The notes: generated from the sequence alone by a model not told the origin. A DNA stretch of 64,000 nt from Caulobacteraceae bacterium (GCA_947475735.1 CANJLQ010000004.1:160335-224334); one strand, 5' to 3'. Numbered from the stretch's first letter, positions 34,941 through 44,556 are shown. Made by a program: numbers and translations.

Positions 34941-35815
34941 CCGCGTCCGTGCTCGGTGACGCCGAGCGCATCGGCCAACCGCACCTTCGCCGATCCTCGT
35001 TTCAGCGGCCTGGGCTGGCTTTCGTGCGGGGCCCATCCGGCCAGGTTGACGATCTCGAACGTCGCCGGAATGCGCCCGCCCGCTTCGCCATAACGTTCGG
35101 CGTACAGCCCCGCCGCCCGCGCCACGATCGCCGGGCTCAGAGGCCTGAGTGGCCCGGCCAGCACATTGGTCTCGCCCATCGCCCGCAGGTCGCGCACCAG
35201 GGCGGGCAGGCCGGAATACCGCACGGTCAGCCGGTCCACATCGGCGACGGGCAGGGCGAACCCGGCCCGCTGCAACAGCCCCGCCCCGTCGAAACCGTCG
35301 GCGAAGGGCGACACCCGCGCGCTGGCCCCGCCGCGCATTTCCAGCTCCGCCTCCGTGAGGACGCCTCGAAGCTCCTTCAGCGTCCCCGCGCCCAGCAGCG
35401 TGCCCAGAAACAGCCCGTCCGGCTTCAGCGCCCGCCGGATCTGGGTCAGGGCGCCGGGCAGGTCGTTGGCCCAGTGCAGCGTCATCAGCGAGACGACCAG
35501 ATCGACCGATCCATCCTCAACGCCCAGGGGCACCGCCCCCGGATCGGCGAGCGTCGCCCGCGTCTCCACCGCGCGAGGCGCTCCGACGCGCGCGCGGGCG
35601 TCCGACCCTGCCAGCACATCGGCGAACACGCCCTCATGCGCCGACAGGTCGACGACGACGGGAAAGTCGCGCAAGGTCGCCTCCAGGCTGAGGACCGCGT
35701 TCTCCGCCGCGCGACGGTGCAGGAAGTCGGCCTCGCCGAACCGCCGGGCCGCGCGCGCCAGCCGCGCCGCGCGCCGGCGGGCATCGAAGATCACAGGGGG
35801 GCCGGCCGCGCTCAT
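34937..35815 (-). CDS. BioC/NDUFAF5-like SAM methyltransferase
   Basis: 292 residues from ATG 35815. After RRAARLARAARRFGEADFLH there is a class I methyltransferase fold: DFPVVVDLSAHEG (motif I in degenerate form), DLVVSLMTLHWANDLPGALT and KPDGLFLGTLLGAGTLKELR. This layout is that of the alphaproteobacterial relatives of BioC and mitochondrial NDUFAF5, which hydroxylates or methylates a complex I subunit. It diverges from comF, the two start codons sharing the bases CATG. Confidence 0.85.
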   Translation of the reverse strand: MSAAGPPVIFDARRRAARLARAARRFGEADFLHRRAAENAVLSLEATLRDFPVVVDLSAHEGVFADVLAGSDARARVGAPRAVETRATLADPGAVPLGVEDGSVDLVVSLMTLHWANDLPGALTQIRRALKPDGLFLGTLLGAGTLKELRGVLTEAELEMRGGASARVSPFADGFDGAGLLQRAGFALPVADVDRLTVRYSGLPALVRDLRAMGETNVLAGPLRPLSPAIVARAAGLYAERYGEAGGRIPATFEIVNLAGWAPHESQPRPLKRGSAKVRLADALGVTEHGRG

Positions 35816-36620
35816 GGGCCAACAGGATGGGGTCTGGAGGGAGCGATGGGAAGCGGGCCGCGCCCGTCTTTCGCCGACGCTGCGCGCGCTGGTTCGCGGC
35901 CTGACCGACCTGATCCTGCCCCCGCTGGCTCACGACAGCGTCGAGGCCACCGCCCAGGCCGGCCTGACGCCCGACGCCTGGAGCCGGGTCGTCTTTCTGG
36001 AGGATCCCGTCTGCGACGGCTGCGGCGCGGCCTTCGAGTTCGACGGCGGGGCCTTCGCCTCGGACCGGTGCGCGGCCTGCATCGCCCAGCCCTACCGGTT
36101 CGCCCGGTGCCGGGCCGCCTGCGTCTATGACGACGCCTCACGCGGGCTGATCCTGAAGTTCAAGCACGGCGACCAGCAGCAGTTCGCGCCCCTTTTCGCC
36201 CGCTGGCTCAGCCGCGCCGCCGCGCCTCTGATCGAGGAGGCCGACGCCGTCGCGCCGGTGCCCCTGCATCCGTCCCGCCTGCTGACCCGCCGCTTCAACC
36301 AGGCGGCAGAGATCGCTCGACCCCTCGCCCAGGCCGCCCGCCGCGACTACCTGCCCGACGCCCTGATCCGGTCGCGTCCGACCGACAGCCAGGGCGGACG
36401 CAGCGCGCGGGGCCGGCGCATCAACGTCAAATCCGCCTTCGCCGTCACCGAGGCCGGGGCGCGCCGCGTGCGCGGCCGGCGCATCCTGCTGGTCGACGAC
36501 GTCCTGACCACCGGGGCCACCGCCGAGGCCTGCGCCGCCGCCCTGCTGGACGCCGGAGCGCGCGCCGTGGACCTCGCCGTCATCGCGAGGGTGCGAACCG
36601 CGCGCGAACTGCCTAAATAG
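35814..36620 (+). CDS. comF: ComF-family phosphoribosyltransferase
   Basis: 268 residues from ATG 35814. An N-terminal zinc ribbon (DPVCDGCGAAFEFD, DRCAACIAQP) is followed by RCRAACVYDDASRGLILKFK and the PRPP loop ILLVDDVLTTGATAEAC. In naturally competent bacteria ComF supports DNA uptake; in alphaproteobacteria its role is less clear. Divergent from the methyltransferase gene, overlapping it by 2 bp. Confidence 0.92.
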   Translation: MGQQDGVWRERWEAGRARLSPTLRALVRGLTDLILPPLAHDSVEATAQAGLTPDAWSRVVFLEDPVCDGCGAAFEFDGGAFASDRCAACIAQPYRFARCRAACVYDDASRGLILKFKHGDQQQFAPLFARWLSRAAAPLIEEADAVAPVPLHPSRLLTRRFNQAAEIARPLAQAARRDYLPDALIRSRPTDSQGGRSARGRRINVKSAFAVTEAGARRVRGRRILLVDDVLTTGATAEACAAALLDAGARAVDLAVIARVRTARELPK

Positions 36621-36691
36621 GCAGGTCTTCTGGCCTACCGCGCTTCGCGCTACCTGAGGCCAAATCCAGTCCTTGCCCGCGGAGTATCCCC

Positions 36692-36949
36692 TTGGCTGAC
36701 GTCGTCCTCTACACCAAACCCGGCTGCCCCTACTGCATGGCGGCTATGGGCCTGCTGGACCAGAAGGGCGTCGATTTCACCGAGATCGTCGCCTCGTCCG
36801 ACCCGGCCAAGAAGGCCGAGATGATCGAACGCTCGGGCGGCCGCATGACCTTCCCCCAGATCTTCATCGACGGTCGCCACATCGGCGGCTCCGACGACAT
36901 GCGCGCCCTGGATCGCCGGGGCGAGCTCGATCCGCTGCTGACCGCCTGA
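36692..36949 (+). CDS. grxC: Glutaredoxin 3
   Basis: 85 residues with TTG start at 36692 and GCGGAG upstream. It has the active site GCPYCMAA, the GSH-binding RMTFPQIFIDGRHIGGSDDM and the full family length. It reduces disulfides with glutathione in the cytoplasm. Followed after 4 bp by the nitrilase gene; a grxC-nitrilase-DUF1178 order is common in alphaproteobacteria. Confidence 0.95.
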   Translation: MADVVLYTKPGCPYCMAAMGLLDQKGVDFTEIVASSDPAKKAEMIERSGGRMTFPQIFIDGRHIGGSDDMRALDRRGELDPLLTA

Positions 36950-36953
36950 CGAC

Positions 36954-37790
36954 ATGAGCGCCGGCCTGCCCATCGCCCTGATCCAGACGCGGACGCCCGC
37001 GACGGCGGCGGCCGGGCTGACCCATGTCGAGCCCTTGGTCCGCCGCGCCGCCGCCGAGGGCGCGAAACTGATCCTGACGCCCGAAGGAACCAATCTGTTG
37101 GAGCAGCGCCGCGACCGTCGCGCGGCGGCCGTCACCGATGAGGATCAGGACGCCTGCGTCATCGGCCTGCGCCATCTGGCGGCCGAGCTGGGCGTCTGGC
37201 TGCTGATCGGTTCGGCCATCGTGCGGTCCGGCCACGCGGGAGATGATCGCGCCGCCAATCGCTCCCTGCTGATCGACCCGAACGGCGGCATCGTCGCCCG
37301 CTACGACAAGCTGCATGTCTTCGACGTAGACCTGCCGAACGGCGAGACCTATCGGGAGAGCGCCACCATTCGTCCCGGAGACGCCGCGGCTGTGGCCGAT
37401 ACGCCATGGGGCCGGCTGGGCCTGACCGTCTGCTACGACGTTCGCTTCCCCCATCTGTTCCGCCAACTGGCCAGGGCGGGCGCCACGATGATCGCCGTGC
37501 CCGCCGCCTTCACCGTCCCGACCGGCGAAGCCCACTGGGAGACCCTGCTGCGGGCCCGCGCCATCGAGACCGGGGCCTTCGTCCTGGCCCCCGCTCAGGG
37601 AGGAACCCATGAGGACGGCCGCAAGACCTGGGGCCGCTCGCTGGTCATCGGCCCCTGGGGCGAGGTCATCGCCAAGCTTGACCATGACGAGCCCGCCGTG
37701 TTGAACGCCACGCTCGATCTGTCGGCGGTGATCCGCGCCCGCTCCGCTGTCCCCGCCCTGACCCATGACCGGGACTTTGCCGCGCCATGA
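36954..37790 (+). CDS. Carbon-nitrogen hydrolase (nitrilase superfamily)
   Basis: 278 residues from ATG 36954. The catalytic triad is visible as Glu in ILTPEGTNL, Lys in YDKLHVFDVDLPNG and Cys in LTVCYDVRFPHLFR. The motifs match the Nit1/deaminated-glutathione amidase branch, which fits its place directly after glutaredoxin. It overlaps the next gene as ATGA. Confidence 0.92.
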   Translation: MSAGLPIALIQTRTPATAAAGLTHVEPLVRRAAAEGAKLILTPEGTNLLEQRRDRRAAAVTDEDQDACVIGLRHLAAELGVWLLIGSAIVRSGHAGDDRAANRSLLIDPNGGIVARYDKLHVFDVDLPNGETYRESATIRPGDAAAVADTPWGRLGLTVCYDVRFPHLFRQLARAGATMIAVPAAFTVPTGEAHWETLLRARAIETGAFVLAPAQGGTHEDGRKTWGRSLVIGPWGEVIAKLDHDEPAVLNATLDLSAVIRARSAVPALTHDRDFAAP

Positions 37791-38221
37791 TCCGCTATGC
37801 GCTCCAGTGCGACGCCGACCACGGCTTCGAGGCCTGGTTCGGCTCGTCGTCCGACTATGACGACCAGGCGACCCGCGGCCTGGTCGAATGCCCGTTCTGC
37901 GGCTCGCACGAGGTGTCCAAGCAGATCATGGCCCCGGCCGTGGCGGGAACCCGTCGATCCGCCCCCACCCCCGAGATCGCCGCCAAGCTCCAGACCATGA
38001 TGACAGACGCCGTCAAGGAAGTGCGGGCCCACGTCGAGCAGAACTTCGACTACGTCGGCGATACGTTCGCACGCGAAGCCCGCGCCATCCACGAGGGCAG
38101 CTCCGAAAAGCGCGAGATCTACGGCGAGGCCACCGCCGCCGAGGTCAAGGCGCTCAAGGCCGACGGCATCCCCTGCGCCGCCCTGCCGCCCGCCCCGCTC
38201 GACCCGGCCAAGGTGAACTGA
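37787..38221 (+). CDS. DUF1178 protein
   Basis: 144 residues from ATG 37787. It begins MIRYALQCDADHGFEAWFGS and has a zinc-ribbon-like CPFCGSHEVSKQIMAPAV. The rest is helical (QTMMTDAVKEVRAHVEQNFD, EIYGEATAAEVKALKADGI). This is the typical DUF1178 layout of alpha- and betaproteobacteria; no function is known. Confidence 0.92.
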   Translation: MIRYALQCDADHGFEAWFGSSSDYDDQATRGLVECPFCGSHEVSKQIMAPAVAGTRRSAPTPEIAAKLQTMMTDAVKEVRAHVEQNFDYVGDTFAREARAIHEGSSEKREIYGEATAAEVKALKADGIPCAALPPAPLDPAKVN

Positions 38222-38229
38222 CGCGTTCC

Positions 38230-38688
38230 ATGATCGCAGCCCTGTCCGCCCTCGCCCTGCTTCAGACATCACCCGCCACCCTCGACGGCCTGTCCTGGAT
38301 GTCCGGCTACTGGCTCAGCTGCGACGGCGGCCGCGAAGTGTCGGAGACCTGGAGCGATCCGCGCGGCGGCGTGATGGCGGGCGTCACGGTGACGATCGGC
38401 CGATCCGGGCGGGGCTCGGTCGAGTTCACGCGCGTCGCCACGGTGGGTGAGGGCCTCGCCTTCCTCGCCCAGCCCGGCGGCATCCCGGCGACGGCCTTTC
38501 CTCTGGTTGAAGTGACCGCGAACCGCGCGGTCTTCGAGAACCCCGACCATGACTTCCCCCAGCGCGTGATATACAGCCGCCACGGTGACACCCTGACCGG
38601 CCGGATCGAGGGGACGGTCGACGGCCAGGCGCAGTCGATGACCTGGACCTACCGCGCCGCGCCTCTGAACAGCCGATGCCCGACCTGA
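38230..38688 (+). CDS. DUF6265-like exported protein
   Basis: 152 residues from ATG 38230. A short hydrophobic start (MIAALSALALLQTSPATLDG) may be a signal peptide. The body has LSWMSGYWLSCDGGREVSET, WSDPRGGVMAGVTVTI and FENPDHDFPQRVIYSR, the pattern of DUF6265 beta-barrel-like proteins (lipocalin-like). Unknown function. Overlaps the following acetyltransferase by 13 bp. Confidence 0.8.
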   Translation: MIAALSALALLQTSPATLDGLSWMSGYWLSCDGGREVSETWSDPRGGVMAGVTVTIGRSGRGSVEFTRVATVGEGLAFLAQPGGIPATAFPLVEVTANRAVFENPDHDFPQRVIYSRHGDTLTGRIEGTVDGQAQSMTWTYRAAPLNSRCPT

Positions 38689-39173
38689 TCTGGCGGGCGA
38701 TGACGCCGGAGGATCTGGACGACGTCAGCGCGGTCGCGGCCGTCGGCTTCCCCGACCATTTCGAGGACCGCGCCTGTTTCGCCAATCGTCTGTCGCTGCA
38801 TCCGCAGGGGTGCCGGGTGCTGGCCGGCGAGACCGGTCTGGCTGGCTACATCGTCGCCTATCCGTGGCGGCGCGGAGCCATCCCGCCGCTGAACAGCAGG
38901 ATCGACGCCATCCCTGACGACGCGGATGTCATCTATCTGCACGACCTCGCCCTGCTGCCCGCGACGCGCGGAGCCGGCCACGCGCGAACGGCCATCGAGG
39001 CCCTGTCGAACGAAGCGGCCGCCGCCGGCTGGCCCGCCGTCGCTCTGGTCGCCGTCAACGCCGCCGAGGCCTTCTGGACGCGACACGGCTTCGTCACCGA
39101 CCCCGATCCCGACCTGCGAACCAAGCTGGCCACCTATGGCCCCGACGCCCGCTACATGGTGCGGGCGCTCTGA
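38676..39173 (+). CDS. GNAT-family N-acetyltransferase
   Basis: 165 residues from ATG 38676. The fold is visible in LIWRAMTPEDLDDVSAVAAV, YLHDLALLPATRGAGHARTA (acetyl-CoA loop, with RGAGHA in place of the more usual RGxGxG/A) and VAVNAAEAFWTRHGFVTDPD. The acceptor is unknown. Convergent with the TonB receptor, 7 bp apart. Confidence 0.88.
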   Translation: MPDLIWRAMTPEDLDDVSAVAAVGFPDHFEDRACFANRLSLHPQGCRVLAGETGLAGYIVAYPWRRGAIPPLNSRIDAIPDDADVIYLHDLALLPATRGAGHARTAIEALSNEAAAAGWPAVALVAVNAAEAFWTRHGFVTDPDPDLRTKLATYGPDARYMVRAL

Positions 39174-39180
39174 CCCCGGA

Positions 39181-41226
39181 TCAGAACCGGTAGGCGACGC
39201 CGACCCGCAGGTTGGCCCCCGGCATCGGCGCGATGTCCTTCAGGAAGCTGACGTGTTCGCGCGCCTCCTCGTCGGTCAGGTTGCGACCCTCGGCGAACAG
39301 GGTCACGCCCTTGTCGGCGAACGGACGCCAAGCCCCGAACAGATTCACCATCGTATAGCTGTCGGTCGGCAGCTCGAAGTCCGCGACCTCGTCCTGCTCG
39401 GCGACGTGGCGGACTTCCAGGCTCAGGTCGATCGGACCGGAGCCGTACTTGACCCGCCCCGTCATCGACAGCGGCGGGATGCGCGCGGCGGGCCCCAGGT
39501 CGGTTTCGGCGTCGACATAGTCGACGGCGCCTTCCAGCGTCACGACGCGGCTGCCCTCGGCCCAGACGTCATAGGCCAGCTCGGCCTCGAAGCCCCGGAA
39601 GTCGGCGTCGGTCTGCTGATAGGCGAAGATGGGGAATTCCTCGATCTCCCCGTCCTCGTCGACCTCGAAGGTCGCGCCGGTGTCCCTCAAGTCGATGAAG
39701 CCGTCATAGCGCGAGGCGAAGACGTGCAGGTCGCCGCGCAGCCGCCCGCCGTCGTAATGCAGGGTGCCTTCCAACGTCGTCACGGACTCGCTGTCGAGCT
39801 TGATGTCCCCGACCTCATAGACGCCGGTGGCGATGTGCACCCCGTCGGCGAACAGCTCGGTCTCGGACGGCGCGCGCTCGTTCCGCGCCAGGCTCAGGCC
39901 CAGGAACAGGCCGTCGGCGGGTCGCAGGAAGACGGCACCCGAGGCCGACCAGTTGTCGTATTCGCGTTCGACCTCGCTCGTGCCGCCGATGGGCGTGGCC
40001 GCCAGGGTGCGGCGGTCGTAGCGCAAGCCGCCCTCGAAGCCGTAGCCGTCGCGGTCCCAGCGCTGCACCGCATAGACGCCGGCCTCGTCGATGTCGCTGC
40101 CGGGGATGTAGGCCTCATCGCCGATGGCCGAAAGGCTGCGCGACAGGGTCTGGACGCCGATCGCGCCGTTCCAGCCGTCGCGATCGCGCTGGATCAGATC
40201 GGCCCGCGCCTCCCAGCCGTCGGAGACGAACACCGTGCCGGGCTCGCCGACGTCCTCGAACTCGGTGTGGGTGTAGTCGGCCTGGCCAAAGGCTCCACGC
40301 AGCGCCCGGAAAGGCCCGGCGTCGAACCGCAGCTCGCCGCGCGCGTCGAACCGCTGCTGCTCCAGCTCGATGAAGACGCCCTCTTCGGCGACAACGCCGT
40401 AGGTGCTGTCGGTCTCCTTGTAGGAAATGCCGCCGAAGCCTGCCTCGCCGATATAGGACCCACCGATGCCCCATGCCCCCAGCTCGGAATAGCTGTTCGG
40501 CAGCGCTCCGGTCTCGTCGCGGTCGATGCCTTCCGCGTCCGCCAGTCTCTGGGAGATCGGCGAGGAGGGAATGTCATAGTCGCCGGCGTCCTTGGTCACG
40601 ACGTCATAGTGCAGGACCAGATTGTCGCTCAGGGCCACGTCGAAGCGGGCGCCCAGCGAATAGCCGTCGTCGACCGTCGAGGTCTGGGCCGACAGCCGAC
40701 CATCGACGCCGCCTTCGGGCATCGCCTCGGGGATGCGGCCGTCCAGCACGTTCACCACCCCGCCGATGGCCGAGCCGCCATAGATCAGGGTCGAGGGCCC
40801 GCGCACGATCTCGATCCGGTTGGCCTCGGCCGGGTCGGTGGCGACCTGGTGATCCGGCGACACCGACGAGGCGTCGATCAGTCCGATTCCGTTGGTCAAA
40901 ACCTGGACGCGCGGACCGCTGAGGCCCCGGATCACCGGCCGACTGGCCCCCGGCGCGAACGACGTCGAGCGCAGGCCCGGCGTCGAGGCGAGCAGATCGC
41001 CCAGGGTCGAGGCGGGCGCGACCGCCAGGGCCTCCTCGTCCACCACGGTCGTGGCGATGACCGAAGCGCTCTGGCTGATGCCGAAGGGCGCGCCTGTGAC
41101 GATGATCTCGTCCAGTTCCGTCACCGGTTCGCCGCGAGCCGTCGACTGGGCGGAGGCGACGCCGGTCAGTGCCGTCCAGCTGACGGCGGCGAGCAGGAGC
41201 GGGCGAGCGAGGCGAAGCGTGGTCAT
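39181..41226 (-). CDS. ZnuD-like TonB-dependent outer-membrane receptor
   Basis: 681 residues from ATG 41226. Signal peptide (LLLAAVSWTALTGVASA), TonB box region (VTELDEIIVTGAP), plug domain (LGDLLASTPGLRSTSFAPGA, RVQVLTNGIGLIDASSVSPD) and a beta-barrel ending in VGVAYRF. The plug motif and short length match the ZnuD subfamily of zinc receptors. A palindrome resembling a Zur box overlaps its predicted promoter (41258-41272), which supports zinc transport and regulation by zinc limitation. It also carries several acidic loops (EVDEDGEIEEFPIF). Confidence 0.88.
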   Translation of the reverse strand: MTTLRLARPLLLAAVSWTALTGVASAQSTARGEPVTELDEIIVTGAPFGISQSASVIATTVVDEEALAVAPASTLGDLLASTPGLRSTSFAPGASRPVIRGLSGPRVQVLTNGIGLIDASSVSPDHQVATDPAEANRIEIVRGPSTLIYGGSAIGGVVNVLDGRIPEAMPEGGVDGRLSAQTSTVDDGYSLGARFDVALSDNLVLHYDVVTKDAGDYDIPSSPISQRLADAEGIDRDETGALPNSYSELGAWGIGGSYIGEAGFGGISYKETDSTYGVVAEEGVFIELEQQRFDARGELRFDAGPFRALRGAFGQADYTHTEFEDVGEPGTVFVSDGWEARADLIQRDRDGWNGAIGVQTLSRSLSAIGDEAYIPGSDIDEAGVYAVQRWDRDGYGFEGGLRYDRRTLAATPIGGTSEVEREYDNWSASGAVFLRPADGLFLGLSLARNERAPSETELFADGVHIATGVYEVGDIKLDSESVTTLEGTLHYDGGRLRGDLHVFASRYDGFIDLRDTGATFEVDEDGEIEEFPIFAYQQTDADFRGFEAELAYDVWAEGSRVVTLEGAVDYVDAETDLGPAARIPPLSMTGRVKYGSGPIDLSLEVRHVAEQDEVADFELPTDSYTMVNLFGAWRPFADKGVTLFAEGRNLTDEEAREHVSFLKDIAPMPGANLRVGVAYRF

Positions 41227-41257
41227 GAGCGCGGTCCAAACGAAAGCGGAGCACGAC

Positions 41258-41286
41258 TGTTATGAAATAACATACTTGGTCGTCAA
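41258..41286 (-). promoter_or_regulatory. Zur-like operator overlapping a sigma-70-type promoter
   Basis: A perfect palindrome TGTTAT-GAA-ATAACA at 41258-41272 matches the GTTAT/ATAAC core of alphaproteobacterial Zur boxes. On the minus strand TTGACG (41286-41281), 17 nt, then ATAACA (41263-41258) form a promoter whose -10 element lies in the palindrome. Zur bound here would block transcription of the ZnuD-like receptor and possibly also of the divergent gene at 41339. Confidence 0.68.
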
Positions 41287-41338
41287 GCGTCTCTGGCCTG
41301 ACTTGTCCTCGTGGCTGCGTCGGACCTAGTCTCGCGCC

Positions 41339-42301
41339 ATGCTCCTGCCTCTGGTCGTCGCGCTCCAAGTCAGTCTGGCTCCGCCTTCGCCGGACATCCG
41401 CGCGATGATCCGGGACGGCGCGCGGATCGTCGCCGAGCAGGGCGATGGGGTCTGGCCCGATCTTTCCGCCACGCCTGTGGTCGTCCAGCTTGTGGAAGGC
41501 GACCGTGAGGTGATCTTCTGCGCAGAGCCGATCGAGACCTTCGTTGCGATCGGCACGGACGAAACGACAGGCTGCCTCATCCAGGCGAGACCGCGAGAGC
41601 TTCCCACGGATATCGCCGCTGCGACCTTCCTCGGGGACCAGCCCGTGATCCAGATCGGCACGCCCGAGGCGCTGGAGGCGTCGCGCGCCGACTGGACCGT
41701 GCTCCTGCTGCACGAGGCGTTTCATCTCTATCAGTACAACCTGCCCGGCTATCAGGAGGCCGTGGATCAGACGGGGCGAGACCTGGGGGCGTCCGACATC
41801 GGCTGGATCCTGGGCCACGATTTCCCTTATGCCGATCCAGCGGTGGGCGACGCCTTCCGGGAACTCCACACGCGCGCACTGGCGTTCCTGGCCGCGCAGG
41901 CGGACGCCGACGTCGCGCGCGCGGTCGCGGCCTATGTCGTCGCCCGAGCGGCGGCCGAGGCCGCCGTTGGACCCGGCGATTGGCCGTACTACGAGTTTCA
42001 GGTGGGACAGGAAGGCGTCGCGCGCTGGTCTGAACTCCGGCTAGCAGACATGGCGGGTCGCGAGGACGCCGAGATCGCGGCGGTCGCCGCCGAGCAGTGG
42101 GCGGGGCTCGCCGTCAGCCTGCGGGCCATCAACGACCAGGGTCTGGGCGTCTGGCGGCGGAGCAGCTTCTATGTTCTCGGCGCGGTCGAGGCCGAGATGC
42201 TGCACCGGACCAGCCCCGGCTGGCAGGACGCCTATCGCCGCGCGCCCTTCTCGATGGGCACCCTGCTGAACGACGCGGTGAAAGAGCGGTCGGACGAATA
42301 G
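41339..42301 (+). CDS. Putative exported HExxH zinc metallopeptidase
   Basis: 320 residues from ATG 41339. A short hydrophobic start (MLLPLVVALQVSLA) looks like a signal peptide. The centre holds LLLHEAFHLYQY: H125, E126 and H129 form the HExxH zinc motif. E225 in QVGQEGVARWSEL could be the third ligand, as in gluzincins. No family is recognised beyond this. The gene is divergent from the ZnuD-like receptor and shares its Zur-like control region, so it may belong to the zinc-limitation response. Confidence 0.7.
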   Translation: MLLPLVVALQVSLAPPSPDIRAMIRDGARIVAEQGDGVWPDLSATPVVVQLVEGDREVIFCAEPIETFVAIGTDETTGCLIQARPRELPTDIAAATFLGDQPVIQIGTPEALEASRADWTVLLLHEAFHLYQYNLPGYQEAVDQTGRDLGASDIGWILGHDFPYADPAVGDAFRELHTRALAFLAAQADADVARAVAAYVVARAAAEAAVGPGDWPYYEFQVGQEGVARWSELRLADMAGREDAEIAAVAAEQWAGLAVSLRAINDQGLGVWRRSSFYVLGAVEAEMLHRTSPGWQDAYRRAPFSMGTLLNDAVKERSDE

Positions 42302-42320
42302 CGCGACGAATCGGCCGAAC

Positions 42321-43502
42321 TCAGCGGGCCAGGCTGAGGCACTCCACGGCCGCGCCCGCCGCGAGCGCATCGGCGTGGGCGAGCCGCCTCACCAGCACGT
42401 CGGCGCGGGCCAGAACGGTGACAAGAGCCGAGTCCTGGTCGGGCAGCACTGTTACCAGGTCGCCGTCCACGGTCGCGCGGACATAATGTTCCCTGGGGCC
42501 ATTGGCCGGCAGGGCGTGGCTCAGGCTCAGCGTCCGGGTCTGGATGTCTGTCTCTCCCCCCTGCATCCCCGCCAGCAGAGGTCTCAGGAACAGCTCAGCG
42601 CAGACCAGGGCCGACACCGGATTGCCCGGCAGCCCCAGGATGCGCCGCCCGTCCGGCAGCACCGCGCCCCACAGAGGCTTGCCCGGCCGCATGGCGATGC
42701 CCTCGACCAGCAGCCGCGCCCCAAGCTCGCGAGCCGCTGGCTTGACCCGGTCGTGATCGCCGACCGAGGCCCCGCCGATCACGACGATCAGATCGGCCTC
42801 GTCCGTCTCCAGCGCGGCGCGAATATCCTCCAGTCGGTCCCCCACCAGCGGCAGGCGCGTCACCTCTGCCCTGGCCCGCCGGGCGACCTGCGCCACGCCG
42901 GGCCCGGCCGCGTCATAGATCTGGTGAGGCCCCGCCACCTGCCCAGCCGCCACCACCTCGGCCCCGCCGGCCAGGATCGCAACGCGCGGTCGCCGAGCAC
43001 ACGTCAAAGAGCCCACACCCGCCGAGGCCGCCAGCGCGATCCGCCAGGGGTTCAGCCGCACGCCAGCCTCAAGCAGCACATGCGCCGCCCCATAGTCCTG
43101 ACCCCGCCGCCGGACCCAGGTCGGGGCGTCGGCGGCCGCCAGTACCGTCAGCCGGTCGTCCTCCGCCTTCGCCTCCTCCTGGATCACCACGCGGTTCGCG
43201 CCCGCAGGCAGGGGCGCGCCGGTGAAGATGCGCACCGTCTCGCCCGCCCCCACCGACCCCGCGAACCCCGCCCCCGCTGCGCTCTCGCCGACGATCCGCA
43301 GCGGCCCCGTCCCGAGGTCCGCCGTCCGCACCGCCCACCCGTCCATGGCCGAGGCGTCGAACGGTGGCTGGTCCCGCGTCGCCACCACCGCTTCCGCCAG
43401 CCAGCGGCCGTCGGCCTCGTCCAGCCCGACCGCCTCGACGCCCCTCGGCCCGACGCCTTCCAGCAGCGCCGCCCGCGCCGCCTCGACCGACATCAAACTC
43501 AT
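42321..43502 (-). CDS. moeA: Molybdopterin molybdenumtransferase
   Basis: 393 residues from ATG 43502, overlapping moaC as ATGA. Domain features: [68 protein letters not shown] and [11 protein letters not shown]. It inserts molybdate into adenylylated molybdopterin. Last gene of the moaA-moaD-moaE-moaB-moaC-moeA operon. Normal length. Confidence 0.96.
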   Translation of the reverse strand: MSLMSVEAARAALLEGVGPRGVEAVGLDEADGRWLAEAVVATRDQPPFDASAMDGWAVRTADLGTGPLRIVGESAAGAGFAGSVGAGETVRIFTGAPLPAGANRVVIQEEAKAEDDRLTVLAAADAPTWVRRRGQDYGAAHVLLEAGVRLNPWRIALAASAGVGSLTCARRPRVAILAGGAEVVAAGQVAGPHQIYDAAGPGVAQVARRARAEVTRLPLVGDRLEDIRAALETDEADLIVVIGGASVGDHDRVKPAARELGARLLVEGIAMRPGKPLWGAVLPDGRRILGLPGNPVSALVCAELFLRPLLAGMQGGETDIQTRTLSLSHALPANGPREHYVRATVDGDLVTVLPDQDSALVTVLARADVLVRRLAHADALAAGAAVECLSLAR

Positions 43503-43993
43503 GCCGACCGGACCCAGTCGCCCGAGGCCCCGCCCGACTTGGCCACCAGCCGCAGGCCCTCGATGGTCATGCTCCGGTCCACCGCCTTCAGCATGTCGTA
43601 GAGCGTCAGCAGGGCCACCGACACGGCCGTCAGGGCCTCCATCTCCACCCCCGTCCGGCCCGTGGTCCGCGTCGTCGCCACCACCGTCAGCCCGCTGCCG
43701 TCCGCGCTCGGCTCCACCGACACCACGGCCGCGTCCAGCGGCAAAGGATGGCACAGGGGGATCAGGTCCGCCGTCTTCTTGGCCGCCATGACGCCCGCGA
43801 TCTCGGCCACCGCCCGCACGTCGCCCTTCCTGCCCCCGCCCGACACCGCCAGAGCCAGGGTCTCGGCCGCCATGACGATCCGTCCCTCGGCCCGCGCCTC
43901 GCGCGCCGTCTCGGCCTTGGCCGAGACATCGACCATCCGCGCCCGGCCGTCCGCGTCGATGTGGGTCAGGCCCCTCGTCAGATCAGCCGCCAT
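43499..43993 (-). CDS. moaC: Cyclic pyranopterin monophosphate synthase
   Basis: 164 residues from ATG 43993. Family motifs are [40 protein letters not shown] and [20 protein letters not shown]. With MoaA it makes cyclic pyranopterin from GTP, the first step of cofactor synthesis. It follows moaB by 2 bp and overlaps moeA. Confidence 0.97.
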   Translation of the reverse strand: MAADLTRGLTHIDADGRARMVDVSAKAETAREARAEGRIVMAAETLALAVSGGGRKGDVRAVAEIAGVMAAKKTADLIPLCHPLPLDAAVVSVEPSADGSGLTVVATTRTTGRTGVEMEALTAVSVALLTLYDMLKAVDRSMTIEGLRLVAKSGGASGDWVRSA

Positions 43994-43995
43994 GC

Positions 43996-44556
43996 TCAGA
44001 CCTCCATCAGGCGCGGCATGATCTCGACCAGGTTGCAGGGCCGATGCCGGCTGTCGAGCTGCCACCGGATCACCTTGTCCCAGCCGTCCCGGACCGCGCC
44101 GTTCGACCCCGGCAGGCAGAAGACGAAGACCCCGCCGATGATCCCCGCCGTGGCGCGCGACTGCAACGTCGACAGGCCGATGGTCTGATAGCTGACGGTG
44201 TGGAAGATCACCGAGAACCCGTCGATCCGCTTGTCGAACAGCGGCTCCAGCGCCTCAGGCGTCACGTCTCGCCCAGTCAGGCCCGTCCCGCCCGTGGTGA
44301 TGATGGCGTCGACCTCGCCGCCCTCGACCCAGCCCCGCACCGCCGCTCGGATCGCCTCGACGTCGTCCGGCACGATGGCCTTGCCCGCCAGCCCATGCCC
44401 CGCCGCCGCCACCCGCTGCGCCAGGATGGCGCCCGAGGTATCGGTCTCGTCGTCGCGCGTGTCCGACACGGTCAGCACCGCGATCCGCACCGGCGTCACC
44501 GGCTGATCCATCAGCAGCTTTCCGCCCGGCGCGGGCAGGGTCTCGAGGTCGCTCAT
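43996..44556 (-). CDS. moaB: Molybdopterin adenylyltransferase-type MoaB/Mog protein
   Basis: 186 residues from ATG 44556, overlapping moaE as ATGA. The MoCF domain is seen in [40 protein letters not shown] and [18 protein letters not shown]. It has the length and C-terminal form of MoaB rather than of MogA fusions. It activates molybdopterin with ATP before MoeA acts. Confidence 0.94.
   Translation of the reverse strand: MSDLETLPAPGGKLLMDQPVTPVRIAVLTVSDTRDDETDTSGAILAQRVAAAGHGLAGKAIVPDDVEAIRAAVRGWVEGGEVDAIITTGGTGLTGRDVTPEALEPLFDKRIDGFSVIFHTVSYQTIGLSTLQSRATAGIIGGVFVFCLPGSNGAVRDGWDKVIRWQLDSRHRPCNLVEIMPRLMEV

Noticed and set aside
38926-41265. 779-codon open frame on the plus strand
   Set aside because: Antisense to the ZnuD-like receptor, which has a signal peptide, plug and barrel end.
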